Assembly: GCA_903832735.1 (NCBI GenBank)
Contig: CAILCO010000031.1
Span: 1 to 47,607, forward strand
DNA from: an uncultured Sterolibacterium sp.
GTDB taxonomy: Bacteria > Pseudomonadota > Gammaproteobacteria > Burkholderiales > Rhodocyclaceae
DNA length: 47,607 nucleotides
Direction: 5' to 3'
Shown here: one piece after another, positions 8,162 through 17,072 of the stretch
Position numbering within the stretch: position 1 is the stretch's first letter
Layout of the letters: every line of letters starts with the position of its first letter
Notes under the pieces: model-generated
What the model saw: the letters and a program-made list of their open reading frames with translations, nothing else
The model's database searches: none
Told to the model about the DNA's origin: nothing
Program-made: the position numbers and the translations under genes

Positions 8162-9169
8162 ATGAACCGAAAATTCCTGACCGCCCTGGTCGCCGTCTTA
8201 ACGCTCTTCGTTGCCGCCACGGCCGGCGCCGACACCACCCTGCTCAACGTCTCCTACGACCCGACGCGCGAGCTGTATCAGGATTTCAACGCCGCCTTCG
8301 CCAAGTACTGGAAGGCCAAGACCGGGGAGGCCGTCAGCATCAAGGTTTCCCACGGCGGCTCCGGCAAGCAGGCCCGCGCCGTCATCGATGGCCTCGAAGC
8401 CGATGTCGTCACCCTGGCGCTGGCCTACGACATCGATGCCATCGCCGAAAACGCCAAGCTCTTGCCGGCCGACTGGCAGAAGCGCCTGCCGCATAACGCC
8501 TCGCCCTATACCTCGACCATCGTATTCCTGGTCCGCAAGGGCAACCCCAAGGGCATCAAGGATTGGGGCGACCTGGTCAAGCCGGGCACCGTCGTCATTA
8601 CGCCGAACCCGAAGACTTCCGGCGGCGCCCGCTGGAATTACCTGGCCGCCTGGGCCTTTGCCCTGAAGCAGCCGGGTGGTAATGAAGCGAAGGCCAAGGA
8701 GTTCGTCGCCAAGGTGCTAGCCAACGTGCCGGTGCTCGATTCCGGCGCCCGCGGCTCCACCACCACCTTCGTCGAGCGCGGCCTGGGCGATGTCCTGCTG
8801 GCCTGGGAGAACGAGGCCTACCTGGCGGTCAAGGAACTGGGACCGGACAAATTCGAGATCGTCATGCCATCGCTCTCGATCCTCGCCGAACCGCCGGTCT
8901 CCATCGTCGACAAGGTGGTGGACAAGCGCGGCACGCGCAAAGTGGCGCAGGCCTACCTGGAATATCTGTATACCCCGGAAGGCCAGGAAATCGCCGCCCG
9001 CAACTACTACCGGCCGATCGACAAGAAAGTCGCCGCTGCCCACGCCAAGCAGTTCGCCAAGGTCAAGCTGATCACCGTCGACGAAGTCTTCGGCGGCTGG
9101 ACCAAGGCGCAGAAGACGCATTTCGACGATGGCGGCACCTTCGATCAGATCTACGCCCCGAGTCGCTGA
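8162..9169 (+). CDS. sbp: Periplasmic sulfate-binding protein (first copy)
   Basis: A 335-residue ABC transporter binding protein of the Sbp/CysP family. Residues 1-23 form a signal peptide ending AGA before [16 protein letters not shown], the family's first strand and anion-binding loop. Downstream motifs include [56 protein letters not shown] and VDEVFGGW, all standard for sulfate binding. AAGGAGCAGCC precedes the ATG. It opens a plus-strand operon of seven overlapping or closely spaced genes. The AT-rich stretch before it (about 8060-8100) is a plausible CysB-controlled promoter, though no clear box was recognised. Thiosulfate binding is possible for this family. Confidence 0.92.
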   Translation: MNRKFLTALVAVLTLFVAATAGADTTLLNVSYDPTRELYQDFNAAFAKYWKAKTGEAVSIKVSHGGSGKQARAVIDGLEADVVTLALAYDIDAIAENAKLLPADWQKRLPHNASPYTSTIVFLVRKGNPKGIKDWGDLVKPGTVVITPNPKTSGGARWNYLAAWAFALKQPGGNEAKAKEFVAKVLANVPVLDSGARGSTTTFVERGLGDVLLAWENEAYLAVKELGPDKFEIVMPSLSILAEPPVSIVDKVVDKRGTRKVAQAYLEYLYTPEGQEIAARNYYRPIDKKVAAAHAKQFAKVKLITVDEVFGGWTKAQKTHFDDGGTFDQIYAPSR

Positions 9170-9187
9170 GCCGATCACGACTTCGCC

Positions 9188-10057
9188 ATGAATGCCGTCG
9201 CCACCGCTGCCGCCCATTCCGCCGCCGCTCCCGTCGCCAGCCTCGGCCGGACCGTAGCCGAGATCCGCAAGCTGCTGCCGGGCTCGGGCCTGCAGGAGGC
9301 GGCCAGGACTTCCGTCCGAGGCATCAGCCGCAGCCGCAGCCAGATTGTCGGCAAGTTCTATGGCGCCATCATCTCGACGCAGTTTCAGCCATGGCGCCGT
9401 CCCGCCGACGGCGCGATCGTCGCGCTCGAGGCCTATGCCCGCTCGCAATCCCGGGCGGGGGAAGGACTGTCGCCCTGGCAGACGTTTGCCGATACCGCAG
9501 TCGACAGCGACTTGGTCACGCTCGACCGGCTTTGCCGGACGGTGCATGCGTTGAATTTCTTTGGTCGCGTCGGCACCGCGTCCGAGCCGGTCCCGCTGGT
9601 GCTGAATGTCGATGCCCGTCTGCTCCATGCCGTGCCGAAGCGTCATGGCGAGTTTTTCGGCAAGGTGCTCGGTCTGCTCGGGATCGCCCCCGAGCGCATC
9701 GTCATCGACATCCGCACCCATCAGTTGCTCGACCTCTCCCGTTTGCGGCAGATTCTCGCCAGCTACCGCCGCCACGGCTTCAGCGTCGCGGTCAATGCCG
9801 ACGGGATGATCCACGCCCGTTCCCTGGCCGACCTGCTGGCGCCGGACATCCTGATGCTCGACGCGCTGCAGTTTGCCCCAGAAAGTCTTGCCCGCCATGC
9901 TGCGAGCCTGGTCCAGGGCGGTGTGCAGGTCGCCGTCAAGCGCATCGAGACGGCCGGACAATTGGCCGCGGCGAAGGAGGCCGGCGTCGCCTGGATACAG
10001 GGCTTTCATCTCGATACACCTGCCGCCGATGCGGCGGTTTTCTCACTCGGACACTGA
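9188..10057 (+). CDS. Degenerate EAL-domain protein encoded inside the sulfate transport operon
   Basis: A 289-residue soluble protein whose body follows the EAL fold. FQPWRRPADGAIVALEAYAR (residues 66-85) corresponds to the strand carrying the EAL motif, here EAY (Glu81). LVLNVDARLL, IAPERIVIDI, GFSVAVNAD, DILMLD and IETAGQLAAAKEAGVAWIQG match later EAL landmarks. Several catalytic positions are changed. The E-x-x-E metal site reads DIRTH, the DDFG loop reads NADG, the KID lysine is missing, and AEGVE reads VKRIE. Active EAL proteins hydrolyse cyclic di-GMP; this one is probably inactive and might bind c-di-GMP or a protein partner. It lies 18 bases after sbp1 and two bases before sbp2, so it is a true operon member. 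No signal peptide or membrane segment is evident. Confidence 0.8.
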   Translation: MNAVATAAAHSAAAPVASLGRTVAEIRKLLPGSGLQEAARTSVRGISRSRSQIVGKFYGAIISTQFQPWRRPADGAIVALEAYARSQSRAGEGLSPWQTFADTAVDSDLVTLDRLCRTVHALNFFGRVGTASEPVPLVLNVDARLLHAVPKRHGEFFGKVLGLLGIAPERIVIDIRTHQLLDLSRLRQILASYRRHGFSVAVNADGMIHARSLADLLAPDILMLDALQFAPESLARHAASLVQGGVQVAVKRIETAGQLAAAKEAGVAWIQGFHLDTPAADAAVFSLGH

Positions 10058-10059
10058 TC

Positions 10060-11052
10060 ATGCGCAATGTTTCATTACTATTCCTGGGCCTCGTTCTCGC
10101 CGCTTCATCCGTGCAGGCCGACACGACGCTGCTGAACGTCTCCTACGATGTCACCCGGGAGTTCTACAAGGACTATAACGCCGCCTTCATCCGACACTGG
10201 AAACAACAGTCGGGCGAAACGCTGACCGTAAATCAGTCGCACGGCGGTTCGAGCAAGCAGGCCCGATCGGTGGCCGACGGCCTCGAAGCCGACGTCATCA
10301 CCATGAACCAGGCCAACGACATTGATATCCTGGCGACGCACGGCAAATTGATCCCGGCCGACTGGGCCAAGCGTCTGCCCAACAACAGCGCGCCCTACAC
10401 CTCGACCATCGTGTTCCTGGTGCGCCGCGGCAACCCCAGGGCCATCAAGGACTGGGACGACCTGGTCAAGCCCGGTGTCTCAGTAGTTATTCCCAATCCC
10501 AAGACCTCGGGCAACGGCCGCTACAGCTATCTGGCGGCCTGGGGTTACGTGACCAAGAAGGGCGGAACGGAACAAAAGGCACGCGAATTCGTCACCAAAC
10601 TGTTCGCCAATGTCCCGGTATTTGACGGTGGCGGCCGAGCCGCGACCACCACCTTCGCCCAGCGCAACATCGGCGATGCCTTGCTCACCTTCGAGAGCGA
10701 GGTGCAGCTGATCCAGAAGGAGTTCGCCGACAGCCAGGTCGAGGTGGTCTATCCCTCGCAGAGCATCCTCGCCGAAGCGCCGGTCTCCATCGTCGACAAG
10801 GTCGTCGATAAGCGCGGCACCCGCAAGCAGGCACAGGCCTATCTCGACTACCTGTATTCCGACGAGGGCCAGGAAATCGCGGCGAAGCATCATTTTCGCC
10901 CGCGTTCCGAAAAAGTCCTGAACCGTTATGCCGCCAGCTTCAAACCCTTGCATCTATTCACCGTGGACGAGGTCTTCGGCGGCTGGACCCGGCTGCAGAA
11001 AGTGCACTTCGACGACGGCGGCATCTACGATCAGATCCTGCTGAAACAATAA
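10060..11052 (+). CDS. sbp: Periplasmic sulfate-binding protein (second copy)
   Basis: A 330-residue paralog of the 8162-9169 product. The signal peptide (about residues 1-19, ending VQA) is followed by the same [10 protein letters not shown] motif, [34 protein letters not shown] and the shared block [14 protein letters not shown]. One notable difference is in the loop after the second domain strand: TMNQANDIDIL here against [11 protein letters not shown] in the first copy. This may alter affinity or anion choice between sulfate and thiosulfate. The ATG is two bases after the EAL gene stop. Its TAA is directly followed by the cysT ATG. The long open frame upstream of this start overlaps the EAL gene in another frame and is not coding. 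Confidence 0.92.
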   Translation: MRNVSLLFLGLVLAASSVQADTTLLNVSYDVTREFYKDYNAAFIRHWKQQSGETLTVNQSHGGSSKQARSVADGLEADVITMNQANDIDILATHGKLIPADWAKRLPNNSAPYTSTIVFLVRRGNPRAIKDWDDLVKPGVSVVIPNPKTSGNGRYSYLAAWGYVTKKGGTEQKAREFVTKLFANVPVFDGGGRAATTTFAQRNIGDALLTFESEVQLIQKEFADSQVEVVYPSQSILAEAPVSIVDKVVDKRGTRKQAQAYLDYLYSDEGQEIAAKHHFRPRSEKVLNRYAASFKPLHLFTVDEVFGGWTRLQKVHFDDGGIYDQILLKQ

Positions 11053-11904
11053 ATGTCCATTCTCCGTCGCCATCTCCTCACCCGCCACAGCGTGCTGCCA
11101 GGCTTCGGCCTGGCACTCGGCTATACCCTGCTGTATCTCAGCCTGATCGTTCTGATCCCGCTCTCGGCGACCTTCTTCAAGACTGCGACCATGGGCTGGC
11201 CGGCCTTCTGGCATGCGGTGACGGCGCCGCGCGTCCTGGCCTCCTTGCGCCTGACTTTCGGCGCCTCACTGATCGCCGCAACCATCAACGGCATCTTCGG
11301 CCTGCTCGTGGCCTGGGTGCTGGTGCGCTACCAGTTCTTCGGCAAGAAACTGATCGATGCCCTGGTCGATCTGCCCTTCGCCCTGCCCACGGCCGTAGCC
11401 GGCATCGCCCTGACCGCGCTCTATGCCAGCAACGGACTGATCGGCAGCCAACTCGAACCGCTGGGGCTGAAGGTGGCGTTCACGCCGATCGGCATCACCG
11501 TGGCGCTGACCTTCATCGGCTTGCCCTTCGTCGTCCGCACCGTGCAACCGGTGCTCGAGGAACTCGAGGCGGAGTTGGAAGAAGCGGCGGCCAGTCTCGG
11601 CGCCAGTCGCCTGCAGACTTTCCGGCGGGTGGTCTTTCCGGCCATCGCGCCGGCCCTGCTGACCGGCTTCGCCCTGGCCTTTGCCCGCGCCATCGGCGAA
11701 TACGGCTCGGTGGTGTTCATCGCCGGCAACATGCCGATGGTTTCAGAAATCGCTCCGCTCCTGATCATCACCAAGCTCGAACAATATGACGAGGCGGGCG
11801 CCACGGCGATCGCGGTAGTCATGTTGGTGATCTCCTTCGCGCTGCTCTTCGCCATCAATGCCCTGCAGTGGTGGAGCGCGCGCCGCACCCGGGAGGATCT
11901 ATGA
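11053..11904 (+). CDS. cysT: Sulfate/thiosulfate ABC transporter permease CysT (CysU)
   Basis: A 283-residue inner-membrane permease with six hydrophobic segments. It carries the binding-protein-dependent transport EAA loop ([37 protein letters not shown], residues about 170-205), which docks to the CysA ATPase. The family signature [18 protein letters not shown] and the late [19 protein letters not shown] agree with CysT. It starts immediately after the sbp2 stop codon and ends in an ATGA overlap with cysW. Confidence 0.93.
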   Translation: MSILRRHLLTRHSVLPGFGLALGYTLLYLSLIVLIPLSATFFKTATMGWPAFWHAVTAPRVLASLRLTFGASLIAATINGIFGLLVAWVLVRYQFFGKKLIDALVDLPFALPTAVAGIALTALYASNGLIGSQLEPLGLKVAFTPIGITVALTFIGLPFVVRTVQPVLEELEAELEEAAASLGASRLQTFRRVVFPAIAPALLTGFALAFARAIGEYGSVVFIAGNMPMVSEIAPLLIITKLEQYDEAGATAIAVVMLVISFALLFAINALQWWSARRTREDL

Positions 11905-12809
11905 GCGCCGCCGCGACGCTGCCGCTGCAGATTCCGCCGACCGCGCATAAGCTGCGCAGCACTGCCACCGGGGAGCCGGCCTGGGTGCGCTGGACCTTGA
12001 TCGCGCTGGCGCTGGTCTTTCTCGCCCTGTTCCTGTTTCTGCCGCTGGCCACTGTGTTCTACGAGGCGCTGCGGAAAGGCACCGGCGTCTACCTCAACGC
12101 GCTCAGGGAAGAAGACGCGCTCTCGGCGATCCGTCTGACCCTGATCGCCGCGGCGATTTCGGTGCCGGCCAACCTGGTCTTCGGCATCGCCGCCGCCTGG
12201 GCCATCGCCAAGTTCGAGTTCCGCGGCAAGAGCATCCTGATCACCCTGATCGACCTGCCCTTCGCCGTGTCGCCGGTGATCTCCGGCCTCATCTACGTGC
12301 TGCTGTTCGGCGCCCAGGGTTGGTTCGGTTCGTGGCTGCAAGCTCACGATCTCAGGATCATCTTCGCCGTGCCCGGCATCGTCCTGGCGACGGTTTTCGT
12401 CACCTTCCCCTTCGTCGCCCGCGAACTGATTCCGCTGATGCAGGCTCAAGGCAACGACGAGGAGGAAGCGGCGATCGTCCTCGGCGCCTCCGGCTGGCAG
12501 ACCCTGTGGCGCGTCACCCTGCCCAATGCGAAATGGGGCCTGCTCTACGGCGTGATCCTCTGCAACGCCCGCGCCATGGGCGAATTCGGCGCAGTCTCGG
12601 TGGTCTCCGGGCACATTCGCGGCATGACCAATACCCTGCCACTGCATGTGGAAATCCTTTACAACGAATACAACTTCGCTGCCGCCTTCGCCGTAGCCTC
12701 GCTGCTCGCCCTGCTGGCGCTTATCACCCTGGGGCTGAAGTCCCTGGTCGAATGGCGCGCCGGCGCACAGGCAGATACGGACTTACCTCAGGAAAGACCC
12801 GCATCATGA
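11901..12809 (+). CDS. cysW: Sulfate/thiosulfate ABC transporter permease CysW
   Basis: A 302-residue permease partner of CysT. The chosen ATG at 11901 has GGGAGG seven bases upstream and overlaps the cysT stop (ATGA). A longer frame from 11868 would lie inside cysT and lacks such a site. Six transmembrane segments follow a hydrophilic N-terminus of about 30 residues. The EAA-type loop is [25 protein letters not shown]. The block [19 protein letters not shown] is typical of CysW. It ends in an ATGA overlap with cysA. Confidence 0.93.
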   Translation: MSAAATLPLQIPPTAHKLRSTATGEPAWVRWTLIALALVFLALFLFLPLATVFYEALRKGTGVYLNALREEDALSAIRLTLIAAAISVPANLVFGIAAAWAIAKFEFRGKSILITLIDLPFAVSPVISGLIYVLLFGAQGWFGSWLQAHDLRIIFAVPGIVLATVFVTFPFVARELIPLMQAQGNDEEEAAIVLGASGWQTLWRVTLPNAKWGLLYGVILCNARAMGEFGAVSVVSGHIRGMTNTLPLHVEILYNEYNFAAAFAVASLLALLALITLGLKSLVEWRAGAQADTDLPQERPAS

Positions 12810-13615
12810 GTATTTCGGTTCACCACATCGCCAAACGCTTCGGCAGTTTCGTCGCCCTCGACGACGTTTCCCTGACCTTTCCATCTGGCGAACTGGTCGC
12901 GCTGCTCGGGCCGTCCGGCTGCGGCAAGACGACGCTGCTGCGGCTGATCGCCGGGCTGGAATCACCCGATGGCGGCAGCGTCAGTTTCGACGGCGATGAC
13001 GCCACCCGGCGCGGCGTGCGCGAGCGCCAGGTCGGCTTCGTGTTCCAGCATTACGCCTTGTTCAAGCACATGACGGTGCTCGAGAACATCGCCTTCGGCC
13101 TGCGCGTCCGGCCACGCGCTAGCCGTCCCGCCGAGGCGGAAATCCGCCGCAAGGTTCATGAACTGCTGCAACTGGTGCAACTCGACTGGCTGGCCGAACG
13201 CTACCCGGCGCAACTCTCCGGCGGCCAGCGCCAGCGCATCGCCCTGGCCCGCGCCCTGGCGGTGGAGCCGAAGGTGCTGCTGCTCGACGAGCCGTTCGGG
13301 GCGCTCGACGCCAAGGTGCGCAAGGAATTGCGCCGCTGGCTGCGACGCCTCCACGACGAGTTGCACATCACCAGCATCTTCGTCACCCACGACCAGGAGG
13401 AAGCGCTCGAAGTGGCCGACCGCGTGGTGCTGATGAACCGCGGACGGGTCGAGCAGGTCGGCACGCCGCAGGAAGTTGTCGAGGAACCGGCGACGCCTTT
13501 CGTCGCCGACTTTCTCGACCTCCACGACCACGGGCCGGCCTGGTTGATCCAGGCTAAGATACGTCATCGCGGTTTTGAGTTGCGCGCCATCGACCAGGAG
13601 TTGCAGACCGCATGA
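12806..13615 (+). CDS. cysA: Sulfate ABC transporter ATP-binding protein CysA, short form
   Basis: The nucleotide-binding domain is complete: Walker [11 protein letters not shown]-loop FVFQHYALF, signature LSGGQRQR, Walker [12 protein letters not shown] and the H-loop VTHDQEEAL. The protein is only 269 residues, whereas CysA proteins usually run to about 350-365 with a C-terminal regulatory/TOBE-like region. Here the chain ends soon after [11 protein letters not shown] with about 25 unusual residues. The stop codon overlaps the cysB start (ATGA), so the short form looks settled rather than a sequencing slip. The start overlaps cysW. It energises sulfate import by CysT and CysW. Confidence 0.92.
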   Translation: MSISVHHIAKRFGSFVALDDVSLTFPSGELVALLGPSGCGKTTLLRLIAGLESPDGGSVSFDGDDATRRGVRERQVGFVFQHYALFKHMTVLENIAFGLRVRPRASRPAEAEIRRKVHELLQLVQLDWLAERYPAQLSGGQRQRIALARALAVEPKVLLLDEPFGALDAKVRKELRRWLRRLHDELHITSIFVTHDQEEALEVADRVVLMNRGRVEQVGTPQEVVEEPATPFVADFLDLHDHGPAWLIQAKIRHRGFELRAIDQELQTA

Positions 13616-14547
13616 ATTTTCAGCAACTGAAGATCGTCCGCGAAGCGGTGCGCCGCGGCTACAACCTGACCGATGTGGCCAACGCCTTGTACACCTCGCA
13701 GCCGGGCGTGAGCAAGAACATCAAGGATCTCGAGGACGAACTCGGCGTCGAACTCTTCGTCCGCCGCGGCAAGCGCCTCTTGGGACTGACCGAGCCGGGC
13801 AAGGAACTGCTGGAAACGGTCGAGCGCATCCTGCGCGATGCGCAGAACCTGAAGAACATCGCCGACCAGTTCGCCAGCCGCGAGCAGGGCAGCCTGACCA
13901 TTGCCACCACCCATACCCAGGCGCGCTATGCGCTGCCGGAAGTGATCAAGGAATTCAAAGCACGCTATCCACAAGTACATCTGGCCCTGCACCAGTGCAG
14001 TCCACGCGAGATCGTCGAAATGCTGGTGGCGGGCGAGGCCGACATCGGCATCGCCACCGAGGCCATCGAGGGCGTCAGCGAGCTGGTGAGTTTCCCCTGC
14101 TATAGCTGGCACCACGCGATCATCGTGCCCCAGGGACATCCGCTCACGAACCTGCCCGTGCTGACCCTGGAGGCGATCGCCGGCTACCCGCTGATCACCT
14201 ATCACGAGGGCTTCACCGGGCGCGCCCATATCGACAAGGCCTTTGCCGATGCCCGACAGGCGGTGGATATCGTGCTCTCCGCCATCGATGCCGACGTGAT
14301 CAAGACCTATGTCGAGGTCGGCCTGGGCATCGGCATCATTGCGCCGATGGCCTTCAATCCGGTCAAGGACACGGGCCTGGCGCTCCTCGCCGCCGACCAC
14401 CTGTTTGAGGGCAATACCACCCGCCTGGCGGTGCATCGCGGCGTCTTCCTGCGCGACTATGCGCGCCAGTTCGTCACCATGGTGGCCCCCGGCGTCGATG
14501 ACCGGATCCTGCTGGCGGCCTTGAACAAGGGCTACTCCCCGAGATAA
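13612..14547 (+). CDS. cysB: CysB-family LysR regulator of sulfur assimilation
   Basis: A 311-residue LysR-type regulator. The N-terminus [20 protein letters not shown], followed by [31 protein letters not shown], is diagnostic of CysB/Cbl: a winged HTH with the QPGVSK recognition helix. The effector domain carries [11 protein letters not shown] and TYHEGFTGR, expected to bind sulfate or N-acetylserine. It is the last gene of the sulfate operon and translationally coupled to cysA, so transporter and regulator levels are linked. Its last 16 bases overlap the end of livF on the other strand. Confidence 0.93.
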   Translation: MNFQQLKIVREAVRRGYNLTDVANALYTSQPGVSKNIKDLEDELGVELFVRRGKRLLGLTEPGKELLETVERILRDAQNLKNIADQFASREQGSLTIATTHTQARYALPEVIKEFKARYPQVHLALHQCSPREIVEMLVAGEADIGIATEAIEGVSELVSFPCYSWHHAIIVPQGHPLTNLPVLTLEAIAGYPLITYHEGFTGRAHIDKAFADARQAVDIVLSAIDADVIKTYVEVGLGIGIIAPMAFNPVKDTGLALLAADHLFEGNTTRLAVHRGVFLRDYARQFVTMVAPGVDDRILLAALNKGYSPR

Positions 14548-15254
14548 GCCTCGCGCACCCGGGGGTCGGCCAGCAAGAGGGCGGCGCTGTCGGCCAGGAT
14601 GATGCGACCGCTCTCCATGACATAGCCGCGGCTTGCGGTCTCCAGCGCCAGCCGGGCATTCTGCTCGACCAGCAGGACGGTCACGCCGGTCGCGGCAACC
14701 GCGCGTATCGTCTCGAAAACCTGGTGCACCATCAGCGGCGCCAGGCCCATGGAAGGCTCGTCGAGCAGCAGCAACTTCGGCCGGCCCATCAGCGCGCGGC
14801 CGAGCGCCAGCATCTGCTGTTCGCCGCCGGAGAGCGTGCCGGCCAGTTGTCTCCGTCGCTCGTAGAGGCGCGGCAACAGTTCATGAACGCGTTCCAGATC
14901 GGCTACGATGCCCGCAGGATCGCTGCGGCTGTAGGCGCCCATAGACAGGTTCTCGGCGACCGAGAGGCGGGCGAACACGCCGCGCCCTTCCGGCACCAGC
15001 GCCAGGCCGCGGCCGATCAGGGCATGGGAGGGCAGGGCGGCGAGTTCCTCGCCGCGAAAGCGGATCGAGCCGCGCGCCGGCAGCAGGCGCGCCAGGGCCT
15101 TCAGGGTGCTGGTCTTGCCGGCGCCGTTGGCGCCGATCAGCGCCACCATCTCGCCTTCTTCGACGGCGAAGCTGATGCCCTTCAGCGCGGCGATGCCGCC
15201 GTAACTCACCTCGAGATTGAGCACCTCTAGCAAGGGAACGCCGGGACTAGACAA
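14532..15254 (-). CDS. livF: Branched-chain amino acid type ABC transporter ATP-binding protein LivF
   Basis: A 240-residue ATPase. Walker A is GANGAGKTS, the signature LSGGEQQML, Walker B LLLLDEPSMGLAP and the switch His region VLLVEQN, the standard LivF pattern (GLAP after Walker B). It forms the second ATPase of a LivHMGF transporter. It overlaps livG by 8 bases and is the last gene of the minus-strand liv operon. It meets cysB tail to tail with a 16-base overlap and no visible terminator between them. The substrate could be branched-chain amino acids, another amino acid or an aromatic acid, since Liv-type systems vary. Confidence 0.9.
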   Translation of the reverse strand: MSSPGVPLLEVLNLEVSYGGIAALKGISFAVEEGEMVALIGANGAGKTSTLKALARLLPARGSIRFRGEELAALPSHALIGRGLALVPEGRGVFARLSVAENLSMGAYSRSDPAGIVADLERVHELLPRLYERRRQLAGTLSGGEQQMLALGRALMGRPKLLLLDEPSMGLAPLMVHQVFETIRAVAATGVTVLLVEQNARLALETASRGYVMESGRIILADSAALLLADPRVREAYLGE

Positions 15255-16014
15255 CAGTGCCTCCCAGATACGCCTCGATCACCTTAGGGTCGCGCCTGAC
15301 CTTCGCCGGCACGTCCTCGATGATCTTCTCGCCGTAGTCGAGCACCGCGACCCGGTCGCACAGTCCCATCACCAGTTTGACGTCATGCTCAATCAACAGC
15401 ACGGTCAGGCCGTCGCCGCGCAGCCCTTCGATCAACTGGCGCAGCGCGCCGGTCTCCGTGGCGTTCATACCGGCCGCCGGTTCGTCCAGAGCGAGTAGCT
15501 TGGGCTCGGTGGCGAGCGCCCGGGCGATCTCCAGACGACGCTGGTCGCCGTAGGAAAGGTGGCGGGCAAGATCGTTGCCGCGCTCACTGATGCCGACATA
15601 GTGCAGAAGCTCCAGCGCACGTCGCGCGATCCCCGCCTCCTCGCTGCGCGTCGCGGCATTCCTCAGTACAGCGCCGACGACGCCAGCCCGGGTGCGCAGA
15701 TGGCGGCCGACCATGACGTTCTCGAGCGCGCTCATGTTGGCGAACAGCCTGATGTTCTGGAAGGTGCGGGCAATCCCTGCGGCAGCAACGAGATGCGGCG
15801 CGGAGATGTCGAGCGGCCTGCCGGCGAAGTGGAAATGGCCGCTGTCCGCGCCCGAGAGGCCGGTGAGGACGTTGAAGAAGGTGGTCTTGCCGGCGCCGTT
15901 CGGTCCGATCAGGCCGTAGATCTCGCCCTGCTCGATGGTCAGCGACACTTCCTTCAGCGCCTCGACGCCGCCGAAGCGCTTGCTAATGCCGGTTGCCTCA
16001 AGGAGCACGCTCAT
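15247..16014 (-). CDS. livG: Branched-chain amino acid type ABC transporter ATP-binding protein LivG
   Basis: A 255-residue ATPase. The start ATG at 16014 gives MSVLLEATGISKRFGG and overlaps the livM stop by four bases; a longer upstream frame is a shadow of livM. Walker A GPNGAGKTT, the LivG-specific ARTFQNIRLF, signature LSYGDQRR, Walker B LLALDEPAAGMN and switch LIEHD are all present. It pairs with LivF to drive the LivH-LivM channel. Confidence 0.91.
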   Translation of the reverse strand: MSVLLEATGISKRFGGVEALKEVSLTIEQGEIYGLIGPNGAGKTTFFNVLTGLSGADSGHFHFAGRPLDISAPHLVAAAGIARTFQNIRLFANMSALENVMVGRHLRTRAGVVGAVLRNAATRSEEAGIARRALELLHYVGISERGNDLARHLSYGDQRRLEIARALATEPKLLALDEPAAGMNATETGALRQLIEGLRGDGLTVLLIEHDVKLVMGLCDRVAVLDYGEKIIEDVPAKVRRDPKVIEAYLGGTVV

Positions 16015-17072
16015 GGCCCAGGCTTCGAGAATTCGCGCCGTCTCGTCGCCGAGGGCCACAGCCCGGCCGGACGATATTGCATGACCAGGATCAGGGCCAG
16101 TCCGAAGAGCAGGATGCGCAGTGATTCGGGGTCGAGCAACACCCGTCCGAACAACATTTGTTGCACCGGCCCGGCGCCATGACGCAGCGCTTCCGGCAAG
16201 ACCGCGAGCAGCAGGCCGCCGAGCACGACGCCGGGCACATGGCCCATGCCGCCCAGCACCACCATGCACAACACCATCACCGATTCCATCAGACTGAAAC
16301 TTTCCGGCGAGACGAATTCCTGGAAGCCGGCGAACAGCCCGCCGGCCACCCCGCCGAAGGAAGCGCCCATGGCGAAGGCGAGCAGCTTGACGTTGCGGGT
16401 GTTGATGCCGCAGGCCTTGGCGGCGATTTCGTCCTCGCGGATCGCCACCCAGGCACGGCCGATGCGCGAATCCTCGAGACGCACGGTGACAAAAATGATC
16501 CCCAGGGCGAGGAGCACGAACAGGTAGTAGTAGAGATAGACGCCGGGAAGATGCACGCCGAAAATTTCCAGCGGCTTGGACAGCGGCACGCCGAACACTC
16601 TGATCGGATCGATGCGCGCAATGCCCTGTGGCCCGTTGGTGATATTCACCGGCGAGTTGAGGTTGTTCAAGAAGATTCGGATGATCTCGCCGAAGCCCAG
16701 GGTGACGATGGCCAGATAGTCGCCGCGCAGCCTGAGCGTGGGCGCGCCGAGCAGGATGCCGAACAGTCCAGCGACCAGGGCGCCCAGCGGCAGCACCGCC
16801 CAGGCCGGCCAATGCAGGCCGAAGTGCGGGCTGGCCAGGAGCGCGTAAAGATAGGCGCCGATGGCGTAGAAGGCGATGTAGCCGAGATCGAGCAGGCCCG
16901 CGAAACCGACCACGATGTTCAGCCCCAGCGCCAGCATGATGTAGAGCAGGGCGAAATCGAGCACCCGCACCCAAGCGTTGCCCATGCCCAGCCCCACTGC
17001 GAAAGGCAGGGCCGACAGCACCACGGCGATTAAGGCAATGCCCAGCCTGACATTTCGCTTCGGCACGCTCAT
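16011..17072 (-). CDS. livM: Branched-chain amino acid type ABC transporter permease LivM
   Basis: A 353-residue permease with about eight to ten transmembrane helices. LivM landmarks are GLNIVVGFAGLLDLGYIAFYAIGAY near residues 48-75, RLRGDYLAIVTLGFGEIIRI, the cytoplasmic loop RIGRAWVAIREDEIAAKACGIN and the late VLGGMGHVPGVVLGG. A periplasmic-side insertion with GPQGIARIDP is usual for the family. It overlaps livH and livG by four bases each, so the permeases and ATPases are translationally coupled. Confidence 0.92.
   Translation of the reverse strand: MSVPKRNVRLGIALIAVVLSALPFAVGLGMGNAWVRVLDFALLYIMLALGLNIVVGFAGLLDLGYIAFYAIGAYLYALLASPHFGLHWPAWAVLPLGALVAGLFGILLGAPTLRLRGDYLAIVTLGFGEIIRIFLNNLNSPVNITNGPQGIARIDPIRVFGVPLSKPLEIFGVHLPGVYLYYYLFVLLALGIIFVTVRLEDSRIGRAWVAIREDEIAAKACGINTRNVKLLAFAMGASFGGVAGGLFAGFQEFVSPESFSLMESVMVLCMVVLGGMGHVPGVVLGGLLLAVLPEALRHGAGPVQQMLFGRVLLDPESLRILLFGLALILVMQYRPAGLWPSATRRREFSKPGP

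Noticed and set aside
9391-10059. N-terminal extension of the second sulfate-binding protein
   Set aside because: It overlaps the EAL gene in another frame. The ATG at 10060 is followed directly by a good signal peptide.
11868-11900. Earlier start for cysW
   Set aside because: The ATG at 11901 has GGGAGG upstream and an ATGA overlap with cysT; the earlier one lies deep in cysT.
16015-16974. Long upstream extension of livG
   Set aside because: It is a shadow frame of livM. The ATG at 16014 starts the conserved ATPase fold and overlaps livM by four bases.
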